A stretch of DNA of 44,129 nt. It comes from IMCC26077 sp964490435. GTDB lineage: Bacteria > Actinomycetota > Actinomycetes > Nanopelagicales > Nanopelagicaceae. Below the pieces are notes generated by a model. The model made no database searches. It was not told the origin of the DNA and saw only the letters and a list, made by a program, of their open reading frames with translations. A program made the translations under genes and the position numbers. Numbering within the stretch: the stretch's first letter is position 1; each line of letters begins with the position of its first letter. Of the stretch, positions 7,051 through 14,311 are shown piece by piece. Location of the stretch: contig CAZBCF010000008.1 in NCBI GenBank assembly GCA_964490435.1, positions 1 through 44,129 of the forward strand, written 5' to 3'.

Positions 7051-7983
7051 CTAAAAAGCGGCGCGAATTGCCACCTTCGGGGCTGGTCCACCGAAGACTG
7101 TTGCACCTATCAACGCCGGATTTGCACTCAAGATGCCAATCTGTTGCAGCGCTGCCCTAGCGATAACTTCATGTGCTCGCATCGAACCATCAATTACTTT
7201 GAACGCGATGACACCATGGCCACGCATTCCGGCTATAAGCACTCCTTCGGCGCCTTCTTTCATGATTAAACCTGGCACTGCGCGCATCCACAACGTAGAA
7301 AGTCTGCGACTTCCGGCGACCATCTCTGGAAAGTTAGTCATCGCGGTAACAACCGCAATCGATGCAACATCGTCACCAACAATGACGCTATGGATTGCCT
7401 GCGACAGACCCGTTAGCGAGATTGCAAATAAAGGTGCGCCACATCCATCAAATGTATCGTTAGCGCTCTTTTCTAAGCTTGAAGATTCAATCTCATTCTT
7501 TATCGCTTTTTGAAGTGGATGATCCATATCAAGATAGTTTGAGATATTCCAACCATTAATCACGCACGTGGCAAGCATTCCTGCGTGTTTGCCACTGCAG
7601 TTCATACTGATTCTCGATGGTGGTTTCTCCCCCCAAAGCTTTCGCTCTATCTCACCAAGGGGCAGATCTGTCGCACAGCGAAGTGCACTTTCCGCTACTC
7701 CGAATTTCCCTAGAATTTCGCGCACGCCCGCAAGATGCTCTATCGAACCTGAGTGACTTGCAGTGACGAGTGCCAACAGTCGTGGCTCTATTTCAAGTCC
7801 AAGTTTGACCATCGCCCGCGCCTGTATTGGCTTAATAGAGGAGCGCGGAAAGATTGGCGCCGAGATATCACCGCGATGGAGGATCAAATTTCGAGTGTAG
7901 TCGGAGATAAGCAAATGGCCGTAGTGCGATGACTCTATAAATTCATTTCGGATAACATGGGCAAGCGCTTCAGGCACGCTCAC
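7051..7983 (-). CDS. L-asparaginase II family protein
   Basis: A 310-residue protein of the thermolabile asparaginase (AnsA-like, PF06089-type) family, predicted to hydrolyse L-asparagine to aspartate and ammonia. Conserved landmarks are PRSSIKPIQA near residues 46-55, the TASHSGS stretch near 74, MNCSGKHAGMLATC near 127 and DGCGAPLFA near 178. No signal peptide is present, so it should be cytosolic. The GTG start at 7983 overlaps the stop of the nitrobindin-like gene by 4 bp (GTGA), which argues for coupled translation. Substrate is inferred from family; the family has few characterised members. Confidence 0.85.
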   Translation of the reverse strand: MSVPEALAHVIRNEFIESSHYGHLLISDYTRNLILHRGDISAPIFPRSSIKPIQARAMVKLGLEIEPRLLALVTASHSGSIEHLAGVREILGKFGVAESALRCATDLPLGEIERKLWGEKPPSRISMNCSGKHAGMLATCVINGWNISNYLDMDHPLQKAIKNEIESSSLEKSANDTFDGCGAPLFAISLTGLSQAIHSVIVGDDVASIAVVTAMTNFPEMVAGSRRLSTLWMRAVPGLIMKEGAEGVLIAGMRGHGVIAFKVIDGSMRAHEVIARAALQQIGILSANPALIGATVFGGPAPKVAIRAAF

Positions 7984-8480
7984 ACCACGACTCGTTCCAT
8001 CGTTGACCAGACATGCGCTTGAAGTTGATGGCCTTGCGCTTCCATGTCATAGGCATAAAAGAGTTCGCCTTCGACTAAACCGTAGAGGCGAGTACCGCCA
8101 GTCACGAGTTTGGCAGATGGTGCGCTGTAGCCCTGATCCATCACTAATTGGATTTTTGCCACATCGAACCTGCCCACCCAACCCTCTGCGATGCCCAAGT
8201 TATGAGCCAAGATCACTTCAAGTACGTTATTTGGTTTTACTCTCCAGAATCCAGTCTCCTGGGCTGCCGGAACTAACTCATCACTTCCATCTTGCACCAA
8301 CCAAGAGCGGGAGAAATAGTTGAGAAAAGGCCTGCCATCATGATTGAAAGTTACCTCTTGTTCGAACATGAAAGGTTTCGTTCCGGGATATTCACCCTGG
8401 CCCTTGCCTCGCCATGTTCCGACTAACCAGGCAAGTGGATATAGATCCGGATGTAACCCATCTGGAATTGTAAATGCCAT
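7980..8480 (-). CDS. Nitrobindin-like FABP-family heme protein
   Basis: A 166-residue protein with the nitrobindin signature G-T-W-R-G-K-G-Q-G-E-Y-P at residues 21-32 (GxWxGxGxGxYP). Nitrobindins are ten-stranded beta barrels that bind ferric heme through a C-terminal histidine and react with nitric oxide or peroxynitrite; the mycobacterial homologue is Rv2717c. Here His156 in HVWSTMERV occupies the expected ligand position (H followed seven residues later by R). The ATG at 8480 follows the small membrane-protein stop by one base and the gene overlaps the asparaginase start by 4 bp, so the three form one operon. Family is firm; physiological ligand is inferred. Confidence 0.88.
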   Translation of the reverse strand: MAFTIPDGLHPDLYPLAWLVGTWRGKGQGEYPGTKPFMFEQEVTFNHDGRPFLNYFSRSWLVQDGSDELVPAAQETGFWRVKPNNVLEVILAHNLGIAEGWVGRFDVAKIQLVMDQGYSAPSAKLVTGGTRLYGLVEGELFYAYDMEAQGHQLQAHVWSTMERVVV

Positions 8481-8481
8481 G

Positions 8482-8658
8482 TCAGTCGCCCAACTTTCGA
8501 ACTTGATTACGGGCGATTAGTTTACGACGCATCGTGTCACCAGATTTCTCCTGCTGGAACTTTCGCAGCGCTCGTCCGGAGCGGCCGATGAGGAATAGCG
8601 AGCCGAGAAATGAGAAGCAAACCAAAATCGCAGCAAAGACCAGGTCGAGAAGCAGCAC
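8482..8658 (-). CDS. Predicted small membrane protein (58 aa)
   Basis: A short frame with a GTG start and a TGA stop one base before the nitrobindin ATG. The product starts with a strongly hydrophobic segment of about 24 residues (LLLDLVFAAILVCFSFLG and onward), followed by a basic tail rich in Arg, Lys and Gln, so it should be a single-pass membrane protein with a cytosolic tail. Support for it as a gene: a TACCCT box 7 nt before the GTG, the hydrophobic-then-basic layout, and tight packing with the next gene. I recognise no family. Confidence 0.6.
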   Translation of the reverse strand: MLLLDLVFAAILVCFSFLGSLFLIGRSGRALRKFQQEKSGDTMRRKLIARNQVRKLGD

Positions 8659-8665
8659 GAGGAAA

Positions 8666-8671
8666 AGGGTA
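8666..8671 (-). promoter_or_regulatory. Leaderless -10 box of the small membrane protein-nitrobindin-asparaginase operon
   Basis: Reads TACCCT on the minus strand and ends 7 nt before the GTG at 8658. It faces the divergent dsrE-like promoter 23 bp away. Confidence 0.5.
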
Positions 8672-8693
8672 CGGGAAATCGGGTTTTTCCGTG

Positions 8694-8699
8694 TAGATT
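8694..8699 (+). promoter_or_regulatory. Leaderless -10 box of the DsrE-like gene
   Basis: TAGATT ends 6 nt before the ATG at 8706. There is no ribosome-binding sequence between them. Confidence 0.55.
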
Positions 8700-8705
8700 C
8701 TAGCT

Positions 8706-9071
8706 ATGGCAACGCATTCATTGGTCGTAAAAGTCACTGTTGGACAAGATTCTGCCGAGCGTTGCTCGCAAGGCTTCACGGTTGCCGCAACCGCAGCAGC
8801 AACGGGAGCAGATGTGATTCTTTGGCTGACTGGGGATGCCACTACATTTGCACTTCCTGGTGTTGCCGAGAAATTTCACCTTGAACATGCTGCACCACTG
8901 GAGCAATTGCTCTCTCAGATTGTCGACCTTGGCCGAGTCAAAGTATGCACTCAATGTGCAAAGCGAAGAAATATCACACCGGAACAGCTTATTCCGGGAA
9001 TCGAGATTGCTGGTGCCAGCACCTTCGTCGAAGACATAATGAAGCCTTCAACCCAAGCGCTTGTGTATTAA
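8706..9071 (+). CDS. DsrE/DsrF-like family protein with CxxC
   Basis: A 121-residue cytosolic alpha/beta protein. The opening hydrophobic strand LVVKVTVG, the ADVILWLTGDAT stretch and LEQLLSQIVDLGRVKVCTQCAKR fit the DsrE/YchN fold, whose members handle sulfur or persulfide. Cys81 and Cys84 form a CxxC at the position where DsrE proteins carry their active cysteine. Similar genes lie next to nitrobindin-type genes in other actinobacteria. The substrate is unknown. Its promoter is divergent from the nitrobindin operon, and the ATG at 8706 is leaderless. Confidence 0.78.
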   Translation: MATHSLVVKVTVGQDSAERCSQGFTVAATAAATGADVILWLTGDATTFALPGVAEKFHLEHAAPLEQLLSQIVDLGRVKVCTQCAKRRNITPEQLIPGIEIAGASTFVEDIMKPSTQALVY

Positions 9072-9076
9072 GAAAT

Positions 9077-9151
9077 TTAGAGTCTGCTCATTGTGATGAT
9101 AATGACGATTGCTGCCATAATCACGATGAGTAAGTTAGCCGTTGATGCCAC
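9077..9151 (-). CDS. Possible 24-residue single-helix membrane microprotein
   Basis: A GTG-started frame overlaps the last 17 bases of the upstream 94-residue gene and runs to a TAA at 9077. The peptide is almost wholly hydrophobic (ANLLIVIMAAIVIIITM core) with polar ends, like a single membrane helix. An in-frame stop lies two codons upstream of the GTG, so it cannot be longer. There is no clear ribosome site, so translation would rely on coupling. It fills the only gap between two convergent genes. Evidence is limited to composition and position. Confidence 0.35.
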   Translation of the reverse strand: MASTANLLIVIMAAIVIIITMSRL

Positions 9152-9419
9152 GGACTATCCGATTCATTAATTCGTTTGCAACAAAAATCAATTCGGAGCG
9201 GGCCTTGGCACCATTACTCTCAAAATCCCGCAAAATTTGCTCAGCGGTATTCTCGACTACTGACCCTACTAGTGGACCATACCTATCCGAGAAATTTTGA
9301 TTGGCAAAGTCGCCAATTGCTCGGGCAAGGTCAGAGCGCAGATCATCGAGGCTTGGTTCTGGAGTAGGCTCGGCAAACTCGCGCTCTGCTCGTGCGACCG
9401 CTTCACTTATATTCGACAT
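9135..9419 (-). CDS. Conserved hypothetical protein, helical and acidic (94 aa)
   Basis: I do not recognise the family. The 94-residue product is predicted to be mostly helical and acidic at the N-terminus (EAVARAEREFAEPTPEPSLDDL), with no signal peptide, membrane segment or cysteine. The C-terminal half has heptad-like hydrophobic spacing (ENTAEQILRDFESNGAKARSEL). The ATG at 9419 has an excellent AGGAGGT ribosome site 6 nt upstream, which makes it a confident gene despite its small size. It is divergent from the metalloprotease gene (26 bp between start codons), so the two may share regulation. Confidence 0.7.
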   Translation of the reverse strand: MSNISEAVARAEREFAEPTPEPSLDDLRSDLARAIGDFANQNFSDRYGPLVGSVVENTAEQILRDFESNGAKARSELIFVANELMNRIVRGING

Positions 9420-9433
9420 CTGCCACCTCCTGA

Positions 9434-9439
9434 TAACGT
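9434..9439 (+). promoter_or_regulatory. Leaderless -10 box of the metalloprotease gene
   Basis: TAACGT ends 6 nt before the GTG at 9446. It lies next to the ribosome site of the divergent 94-residue gene. Confidence 0.5.
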
Positions 9440-9445
9440 CACCCT

Positions 9446-11878
9446 GTGAGGTTAAAAAGCCTAGGCGTTACGCTCCTTTTCGTCATATCGAGTTGGGCGC
9501 TACCAACTCCAGCCCAGGCCCTCACCGCACTGTCTATTCCCGCAAATTGGGAGATAACTTATGCGGATTCCGGTACTGGTACTGGTACTGGTACTGGCTC
9601 TGGTACTGGTGTTAACGCGGGCACCGGCGCTCGACTAGGTGCTTCCTCATTCACATTCGATGAGAGTGGTCGCGACATTCTCTCAACTTTCACTGTCTCC
9701 TTTATCTCTGAATCTCGGCAACAGTGGCCCGAAGATGCCAAGAAAGCATTCTTACGAGCAACAAAAATTTGGTCTTATCTTTTTGCCTCGCCCGTTCCCA
9801 TCAACGTCGAGGCATATTGGTCGCCGCTAGAACCAGGGATTCTCGGGAGCGCTCGCCCTGGTGGTGCCCGTGGTGGCGGTTACTTCCAAGACTTCAAAGG
9901 CGCACCCGAGAAAAAACTCTGGTACCCAGCAGCGCTGGCGAATGCTATTAATAGTGAAAAGAAAGACCTCGACGATGTCAACCCAGAGATTACCGCACGA
10001 TTTAACTCTAATTCACTCTATGTGAATTGGTACTACGGATTAGATGCAAAACCTGGCATTCGGCAATACGACTTTGTCACTGCAGTTCTTCATGAATTAG
10101 GACACGGACTAGGTTTGATATCACAAGAAACTTTCAATGATCGACTAAAGACTTACAGCAATAACAATCCGACAATTTTCTCTGGTTTCGTTGCAAATGA
10201 TGCAGGCAGAAGACTTTCAGATATACCCAACACCGATGGAAATTTTGCAAGCTACGTGACTGGAGACCTGTATTGGGTGGGTGAAAAAGGAAAGAGCGCG
10301 AATCAAAATTCACGAATCAAACTTTTCACGCCTGATGAGTACAAGTCAGGTTCATCAGTAAGTCATTTAGATGATGACATTTATCCGAAAAGCATGGCTG
10401 ATGGCTTGATGAGTTCCTCAATAAGCACCCAACAGGCTATTCATGATCCTGGCGCAATCACGCTTGCTATGTTCGAGGATATGCGCGGCAAGACACCGGA
10501 TTCTCCGCTCTCTGCCGTCCAGAATCTGCGTGGTGTTGCAGGCAATAAATCTGTCACACTCTTCTTTGACAATCCAGAGCAAGCCATCCGACAAGAGATC
10601 ACCGAATACAAGGTGGTTGTCTATCCAAGCAACCGAATTTTGATCGCGAAGAGTTCCCCGTTCACCGTCGATAACCTCGACGCCGGCCTTCCCTATTACT
10701 TCGGAGTGACACCCAATTCTTCCGGAAAATCTGGTCCTGAGGAGAAAACTGGGATCATCGTCCCCGAAAGCGTGTGGGCGTTGACTGTGCTTGATGCCAA
10801 TAGTGATGGCCAACACCTCGCGCAAGGAATGTTCCGAGGCAACCCAGCGATTGCTTACTCTGATAGCAACAGTGGTGACCTCTTCTTAAATCTGTGGAAT
10901 GGCAAGAAATGGATTCGAACCATTGTCGATGGAAACTCAAGCCGGGGTGGCCGCCGAATGAACAATCTCAATGGGGTCATCTCCCTCTGCACTACCGGGT
11001 CAGGTAAGAACGAGCGATTGAATATCTTCTACACCGACACCGTGGAGAAAGACTTGCTTCGCGCTGAGTTCAATGGGACTAAGTTCACCTATGAAACCAT
11101 TGATGGTAATGGCGAATACATCCAGGATTATCGTGAAGCAATTCGAGTGCGAACTGCGAGCAACGTCGCTATCTCGAATGCCTGTGTGGCAACTCCGATG
11201 GGATTGCAAGTCTTCTATCGAGATGAGAGCCAGGGCATCTTGCTTGGTGCAACCCTACAAGGCAAAAAATGGCAGTATGAGATTGTCGATGGTGATTCAT
11301 TGCTAGGTGGCCGTACTGAAGGTGACGTGGCATTCCATCTTGCCGCAGTATCTATCGGCAAGAAAGTACATCTGCTTTACGACTCAGTGATAGCGGCTCC
11401 GAATAAAGTCGTCGCGCAAGGAGATGTTAGATATGCGACGAGAAGTTCAACCTCTCCAGGTGATTGGCAATTCACAACGCTTGATCTGGGAAGGCGTGAG
11501 TCGCCAATCGCAGGTTTTGATGTGGCTCTCAATGTAAGTGGCGAGAAAATACTTGCCGCCTGGTTGGGGACTTCGAGCGCTTCGCCATTGAAGGCAGATC
11601 GGATTAAATGGATGGATCTCAACGATCCTGAGTCTCTTGTTGAAGAGAAACTAAATGTGGCGCCAAAATCCCCGATAGCAATTTCAGAGAGTTCAGTTAT
11701 CTACGGCTGTGAAGATCGCCTCTGCAATTTCGATCTCGCCGGACGAAAGAGCAAACTAGTGAGCGAAGCATCTACTGCAAAGACTTCAGCTATCAGATGG
11801 TTTGCCTGGAAGAAGTCTGTATATGCAATTGCGGGAGTCTCTGGAAAACTTTCCTTCCTAAAACGCCCTGAACTCTAA
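9446..11878 (+). CDS. Secreted zinc metalloprotease with fibronectin-like and propeller-like C-terminal domains
   Basis: An 810-residue exported protein. A signal peptide (residues 1-26, ending PAQA) is followed by a Gly-Thr repeat linker (about 43-62), then a catalytic domain with HELGHGLGL at 216-224. The usual third metzincin histidine is absent at the +10 position (Ser). Instead His307 in VSHLDDD followed by GLM (Met322) resembles the leishmanolysin-type (M8-like) arrangement, where a distant histidine and a Met-turn complete the site. Residues about 370-450 look like a fibronectin type III domain; about 455-810 contain repeated strands such as LFLNLWNGKKW and LLRAEFNGTKF, suggesting a beta-propeller or lectin-like binding module. 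The substrate is unknown. The GTG start is leaderless. Confidence 0.85.
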   Translation: MRLKSLGVTLLFVISSWALPTPAQALTALSIPANWEITYADSGTGTGTGTGSGTGVNAGTGARLGASSFTFDESGRDILSTFTVSFISESRQQWPEDAKKAFLRATKIWSYLFASPVPINVEAYWSPLEPGILGSARPGGARGGGYFQDFKGAPEKKLWYPAALANAINSEKKDLDDVNPEITARFNSNSLYVNWYYGLDAKPGIRQYDFVTAVLHELGHGLGLISQETFNDRLKTYSNNNPTIFSGFVANDAGRRLSDIPNTDGNFASYVTGDLYWVGEKGKSANQNSRIKLFTPDEYKSGSSVSHLDDDIYPKSMADGLMSSSISTQQAIHDPGAITLAMFEDMRGKTPDSPLSAVQNLRGVAGNKSVTLFFDNPEQAIRQEITEYKVVVYPSNRILIAKSSPFTVDNLDAGLPYYFGVTPNSSGKSGPEEKTGIIVPESVWALTVLDANSDGQHLAQGMFRGNPAIAYSDSNSGDLFLNLWNGKKWIRTIVDGNSSRGGRRMNNLNGVISLCTTGSGKNERLNIFYTDTVEKDLLRAEFNGTKFTYETIDGNGEYIQDYREAIRVRTASNVAISNACVATPMGLQVFYRDESQGILLGATLQGKKWQYEIVDGDSLLGGRTEGDVAFHLAAVSIGKKVHLLYDSVIAAPNKVVAQGDVRYATRSSTSPGDWQFTTLDLGRRESPIAGFDVALNVSGEKILAAWLGTSSASPLKADRIKWMDLNDPESLVEEKLNVAPKSPIAISESSVIYGCEDRLCNFDLAGRKSKLVSEASTAKTSAIRWFAWKKSVYAIAGVSGKLSFLKRPEL
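9572..9607 (+). repeat. Hexanucleotide tandem repeat (GGTACT)n encoding Gly-Thr
   Basis: Six consecutive GGTACT units, the fifth changed to GGCTCT, encode the Gly-Thr linker just after the signal peptide of the secreted metalloprotease. A period of six keeps the reading frame on gain or loss of units, so length change would alter the linker and not switch the gene off. Confidence 0.9.
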
Positions 11879-11898
11879 AAGTCCGGACAGATTCCAGA

Positions 11899-11997
11899 TT
11901 ACTTCGCGTTGCGACGCTGAATTCGGGTCTTCTTGAGAAGCTTCTTATGCTTCTTCTTCGCCATACGCTTGCGGCGCTTCTTTACTACTGAACCCAC
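11899..11997 (-). CDS. Ribosomal protein bS22 (AURKAIP1/COX24 domain)
   Basis: A 32-residue, extremely basic peptide: it begins MGSVVKKRRKRMAKKKHKK and ends RRNAK. This is the near-invariant actinobacterial bS22 sequence, a small-subunit ribosomal protein described in mycobacterial ribosome structures and annotated as AURKAIP1/COX24 domain. The GTG start at 11997 has AGGAG seven nt upstream. It is convergent with the metalloprotease gene (20 bp) and follows the gapped secreted-protein gene. Gene finders often miss it because of its size. Confidence 0.93.
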   Translation of the reverse strand: MGSVVKKRRKRMAKKKHKKLLKKTRIQRRNAK

Positions 11998-12061
11998 GTC
12001 ACACTCCTAGTGCTCTCGTCTTAATGGCTTTCTTTGCTGATGAAGGGTACCTCAGAATGTG

Positions 12062-13488
12062 CTACAGGTAAGACACCCCAATCCCACCGGCGCTAGCCGT
12101 GGTGAGGACGGCACAGCCCTTAGTCGGCGTGGTTGCCACCGCAAGCAGATCCTCTCGCGGAATTCGAGCGAGCTTCACCTGCTTACCTTGAGTATTGACC
12201 TGATAGATGAATACCTCGGGAGTTGTCGATGCGGTAGCGATGCAATTTCCGGAGGCAAGTGTTTTGATGGCTTGTGGAAATCTTGTCGTCCACGAAACGG
12301 CTCCCTTCGGTGTGAACGAAGAGACGACTCCTTCGATCACCTTCCCAACCCGTGAAGTGCCAGCCACTAAAAGGTTTCCACTCACAGAGTCCCAAGAGCG
12401 GACCGCTCCTTTGCCGCTGCTTCGAACAATTTTGCTGACCTTCCCATTGGCTTGTGAGATGGTCATGATGATGCCATCTGTTTTCCCGACAACGGCTCGT
12501 TCTGCGAGTAAGTCTGAACTACTTCCCACGACTGTGAGACTCTTTGTCCCGGTAACCATCACGTTATGAAAGCGAGTTTGTTTAGCGCCATAGGTATAAG
12601 AATCTTGGAAGCCGACATCAGTGAAGGCAAAGATCGCGCCTTGACTTTCACCCGGAGAATTCATCAGATTTCCGACAACAAAATATCGGCTACTACTGGT
12701 GGCGCTAACAAAGCGTGTGGCGATTGATTGCGGCAGGAACCCACCCTCATTTTTAGCATTAAGTGCAAGGCTAACTTTGCCATCCTGATCAATTCGAATC
12801 ACGAAAATATTTTTGATATCTCTGCGAAATGGCTTGTTCTCACTTGGTACAACGTTATCTGGATTTACTAGAGGGACACTTTGAGTTGGGACTGGAGTTG
12901 GAGTTGGGACTGGAGTCGGAACAGGAGCCGGCGAGGTACTTGGTGAACTGCCAGCCGGAGTTTGGGTAGTCGCATCAGCGGTAAATGAAACCTCGGTTTG
13001 AGAGACGCCTGCAACGACGATGCCACGTGCATNNNNNNNNNNNNNNNNNNNNNNNNNNNNNNNNNNNNNNNNNNNNNNNNNNNNNNNNNNNNNNNNNNNN
13101 NNNNNNNNNNNNNNNNNNNNNNNNNNNNNNNNGCGGTAAATGAAACCTCGGTTTGAGAGACGCCTGCAACGACGATGCCACGTGCATCAACGGCGAGCGC
13201 TGTGATGAAGCCATCGCCCCCCTTTCCATCTACGATCGGACGTAACCGCCAGAGTTCCTCACCTTTTTGATTGATAAGCGCTACCCAACTCTGATCTTGC
13301 ACATCGCTGCCGGCCATCACCCAGTTATCCTGCAACCGAGTTAAAGAGATAACCTCGCTGGCATTTGCGAGTGTAAAACCCGTGCTTGAATCAAGTACTG
13401 GAATCTTGGTTGCCGCTTTCGCCGGGCTAACAGGAAGCGAAAGTGACACACAAAGCACGGCAACAGTTAGAAAGGACTTTCGAATCAT
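12062..13488 (-). CDS. Secreted Pro/Thr-rich hypothetical protein, interrupted by a scaffold gap
   Basis: The start at 13488 gives an exported protein: signal peptide of about 25 residues ending SPAKA, then a region with WVMAGSDVQDQSWVAL and similar strands. The reading frame meets a 100-N gap at 13033-13132. The 55 bases on either side of the gap are identical; merging them gives one open frame of 423 residues continuing through a Pro/Thr/Val linker (PVPTPVPTPTPVPTQ) into a second strand-rich domain (about 190-423) with repeated AxGNCIAT/VSGNLLVAG-type motifs like a beta-propeller. The start overlaps the proC stop by 4 bp. Function is unknown; it resembles a PQQ- or WD-like surface protein in general layout. 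As deposited, the frame is broken at the gap, which I regard as an assembly artefact. Confidence 0.8.
12978..13032 (+). repeat. Left copy of 55-bp duplicated contig end
   Basis: Identical over all 55 bases to 13133-13187. It is the last sequence before the run of Ns and encodes the same VDARG-to-SFTA protein segment as the other copy. Confidence 0.95.
13033..13132. other. Assembly gap (100 Ns)
   Basis: Exactly 100 Ns, the conventional placeholder for a gap of unknown length. Its flanks are duplicated, so the true gap length is probably negative (an unmerged overlap of 55 bp). Confidence 0.98.
13133..13187 (+). repeat. Right copy of 55-bp duplicated contig end
   Basis: Begins right after the Ns and repeats 12978-13032 exactly, then continues into the N-terminal coding part of the secreted protein. 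Confidence 0.95.
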
Positions 13489-14270
13489 CCGGATGCGAGT
13501 TCACGAGATCTATCACGTGCGGCCTGGAGCGCCGCACTAAAAAGTTCGTGGATTCCCCCTTCCTGGAGCACTTTGATCGCAGCCGCTGTTGTGCCATTTG
13601 GACTCGTGACATTAGTGCGCAGAGTTTCTGCATCGGCACCACTTTCAGCAAGCAACTTGCCGGCGCCAATCAAGGTTTGCACTGTCAATTCGGTCGCTAT
13701 CTCGTGCGTCAGGCCAAGTTGCATTCCAGCGGCAACCATCGCTTCGACAATGAGAAAGAAATAGGCAGGTCCAGAACCACTCACCGCCGTCACCGCATCT
13801 TGGAGTGATTCATCAACTCGAATCACGCTGCCAGTGCCGGCAAGCAACCCTTCGACTGCACTCAAGTCGCTCTCTGTAGCGCGGGCGCCGGCAGAGATAG
13901 CCGCCATCCCCGAACCCACGAGCGCAGGTGTGTTAGGCATCACCCGAACGACTCGATTCGGAATGAGCGACTCAATAAGCGCGGTGGTTTTGCCTGCGAT
14001 GATTGAGACGACGAGACAATCACTAGGCAACTCTCGGCCATATCGCTCTAATGTGCCTGCAAGATCATTGGGTTTGACCACTAAGAAGCAGGTCTTGCTA
14101 CCCGCTAAATCAGTGAGATTCACTACGCCATAGCGAGCGACCAACTCATGTGCACGCTCTTCGCGTTTCTCGATGATGCCGATATCAGCAGCGGCATGCC
14201 CTGCTTTGACCAAGCCGGCGATGATTGCCTCACCCATCGCACCTGCGCCGATGATTGCGAGCGTTCCCAT
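13485..14270 (-). CDS. proC: Pyrroline-5-carboxylate reductase
   Basis: Reduces pyrroline-5-carboxylate to proline with NAD(P)H, the last step of proline synthesis. The 261-residue protein has the Rossmann motif IIGAGAMGEAI (residues 5-15), VKPNDL near 66, the MPNTPALVGSGM stretch near 110 and the signature SGSGPAYFF near 164; the C-terminal region has VTSPNGTTAAAI, typical of ProC. Length is normal. The ATG at 14270 is supported by TAGGCT seven nt upstream (leaderless). The stop overlaps the start of the secreted-protein gene by 4 bp, so these unrelated genes are cotranscribed. Confidence 0.96.
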   Translation of the reverse strand: MGTLAIIGAGAMGEAIIAGLVKAGHAAADIGIIEKREERAHELVARYGVVNLTDLAGSKTCFLVVKPNDLAGTLERYGRELPSDCLVVSIIAGKTTALIESLIPNRVVRVMPNTPALVGSGMAAISAGARATESDLSAVEGLLAGTGSVIRVDESLQDAVTAVSGSGPAYFFLIVEAMVAAGMQLGLTHEIATELTVQTLIGAGKLLAESGADAETLRTNVTSPNGTTAAAIKVLQEGGIHELFSAALQAARDRSRELASG

Positions 14271-14277
14271 GTGTTCA

Positions 14278-14283
14278 AGCCTA
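14278..14283 (-). promoter_or_regulatory. Leaderless -10 box of proC
   Basis: Reads TAGGCT on the minus strand, 7 nt before the proC ATG. It is only 14 bp from the box of the divergent gene, so the two promoters probably compete for polymerase. Confidence 0.55.
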
Positions 14284-14297
14284 TCGCCAGATACCTC

Positions 14298-14303
14298 TAT
14301 TGT
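14298..14303 (+). promoter_or_regulatory. Leaderless -10 box of the Cys-rich protein gene
   Basis: TATTGT ends 8 nt before the GTG at 14312, slightly longer than the other leaderless promoters here. It helps decide against the longer upstream start at 14255, which would overlap proC. Confidence 0.45.
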
Positions 14304-14311
14304 TCTTCCTT

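Noticed and set aside
9572..9607. GGTACT repeat as a phase-variation switch
   Set aside because: A period of six does not shift the reading frame, so it can only change linker length.
9301..9615. Open frame ending in a WYWYWYW stretch
   Set aside because: It is the shifted-frame reading of the GGTACT repeat and the metalloprotease signal region.
10418..10825. Antisense frame of 135 residues inside the metalloprotease gene
   Set aside because: No ribosome site or family resemblance; the real protein on the plus strand explains the sequence.
12978..13187. A true tandem duplication or CRISPR-like repeat around the Ns
   Set aside because: Both copies end exactly at the Ns, and merging restores an open frame; an assembly overlap explains it better.
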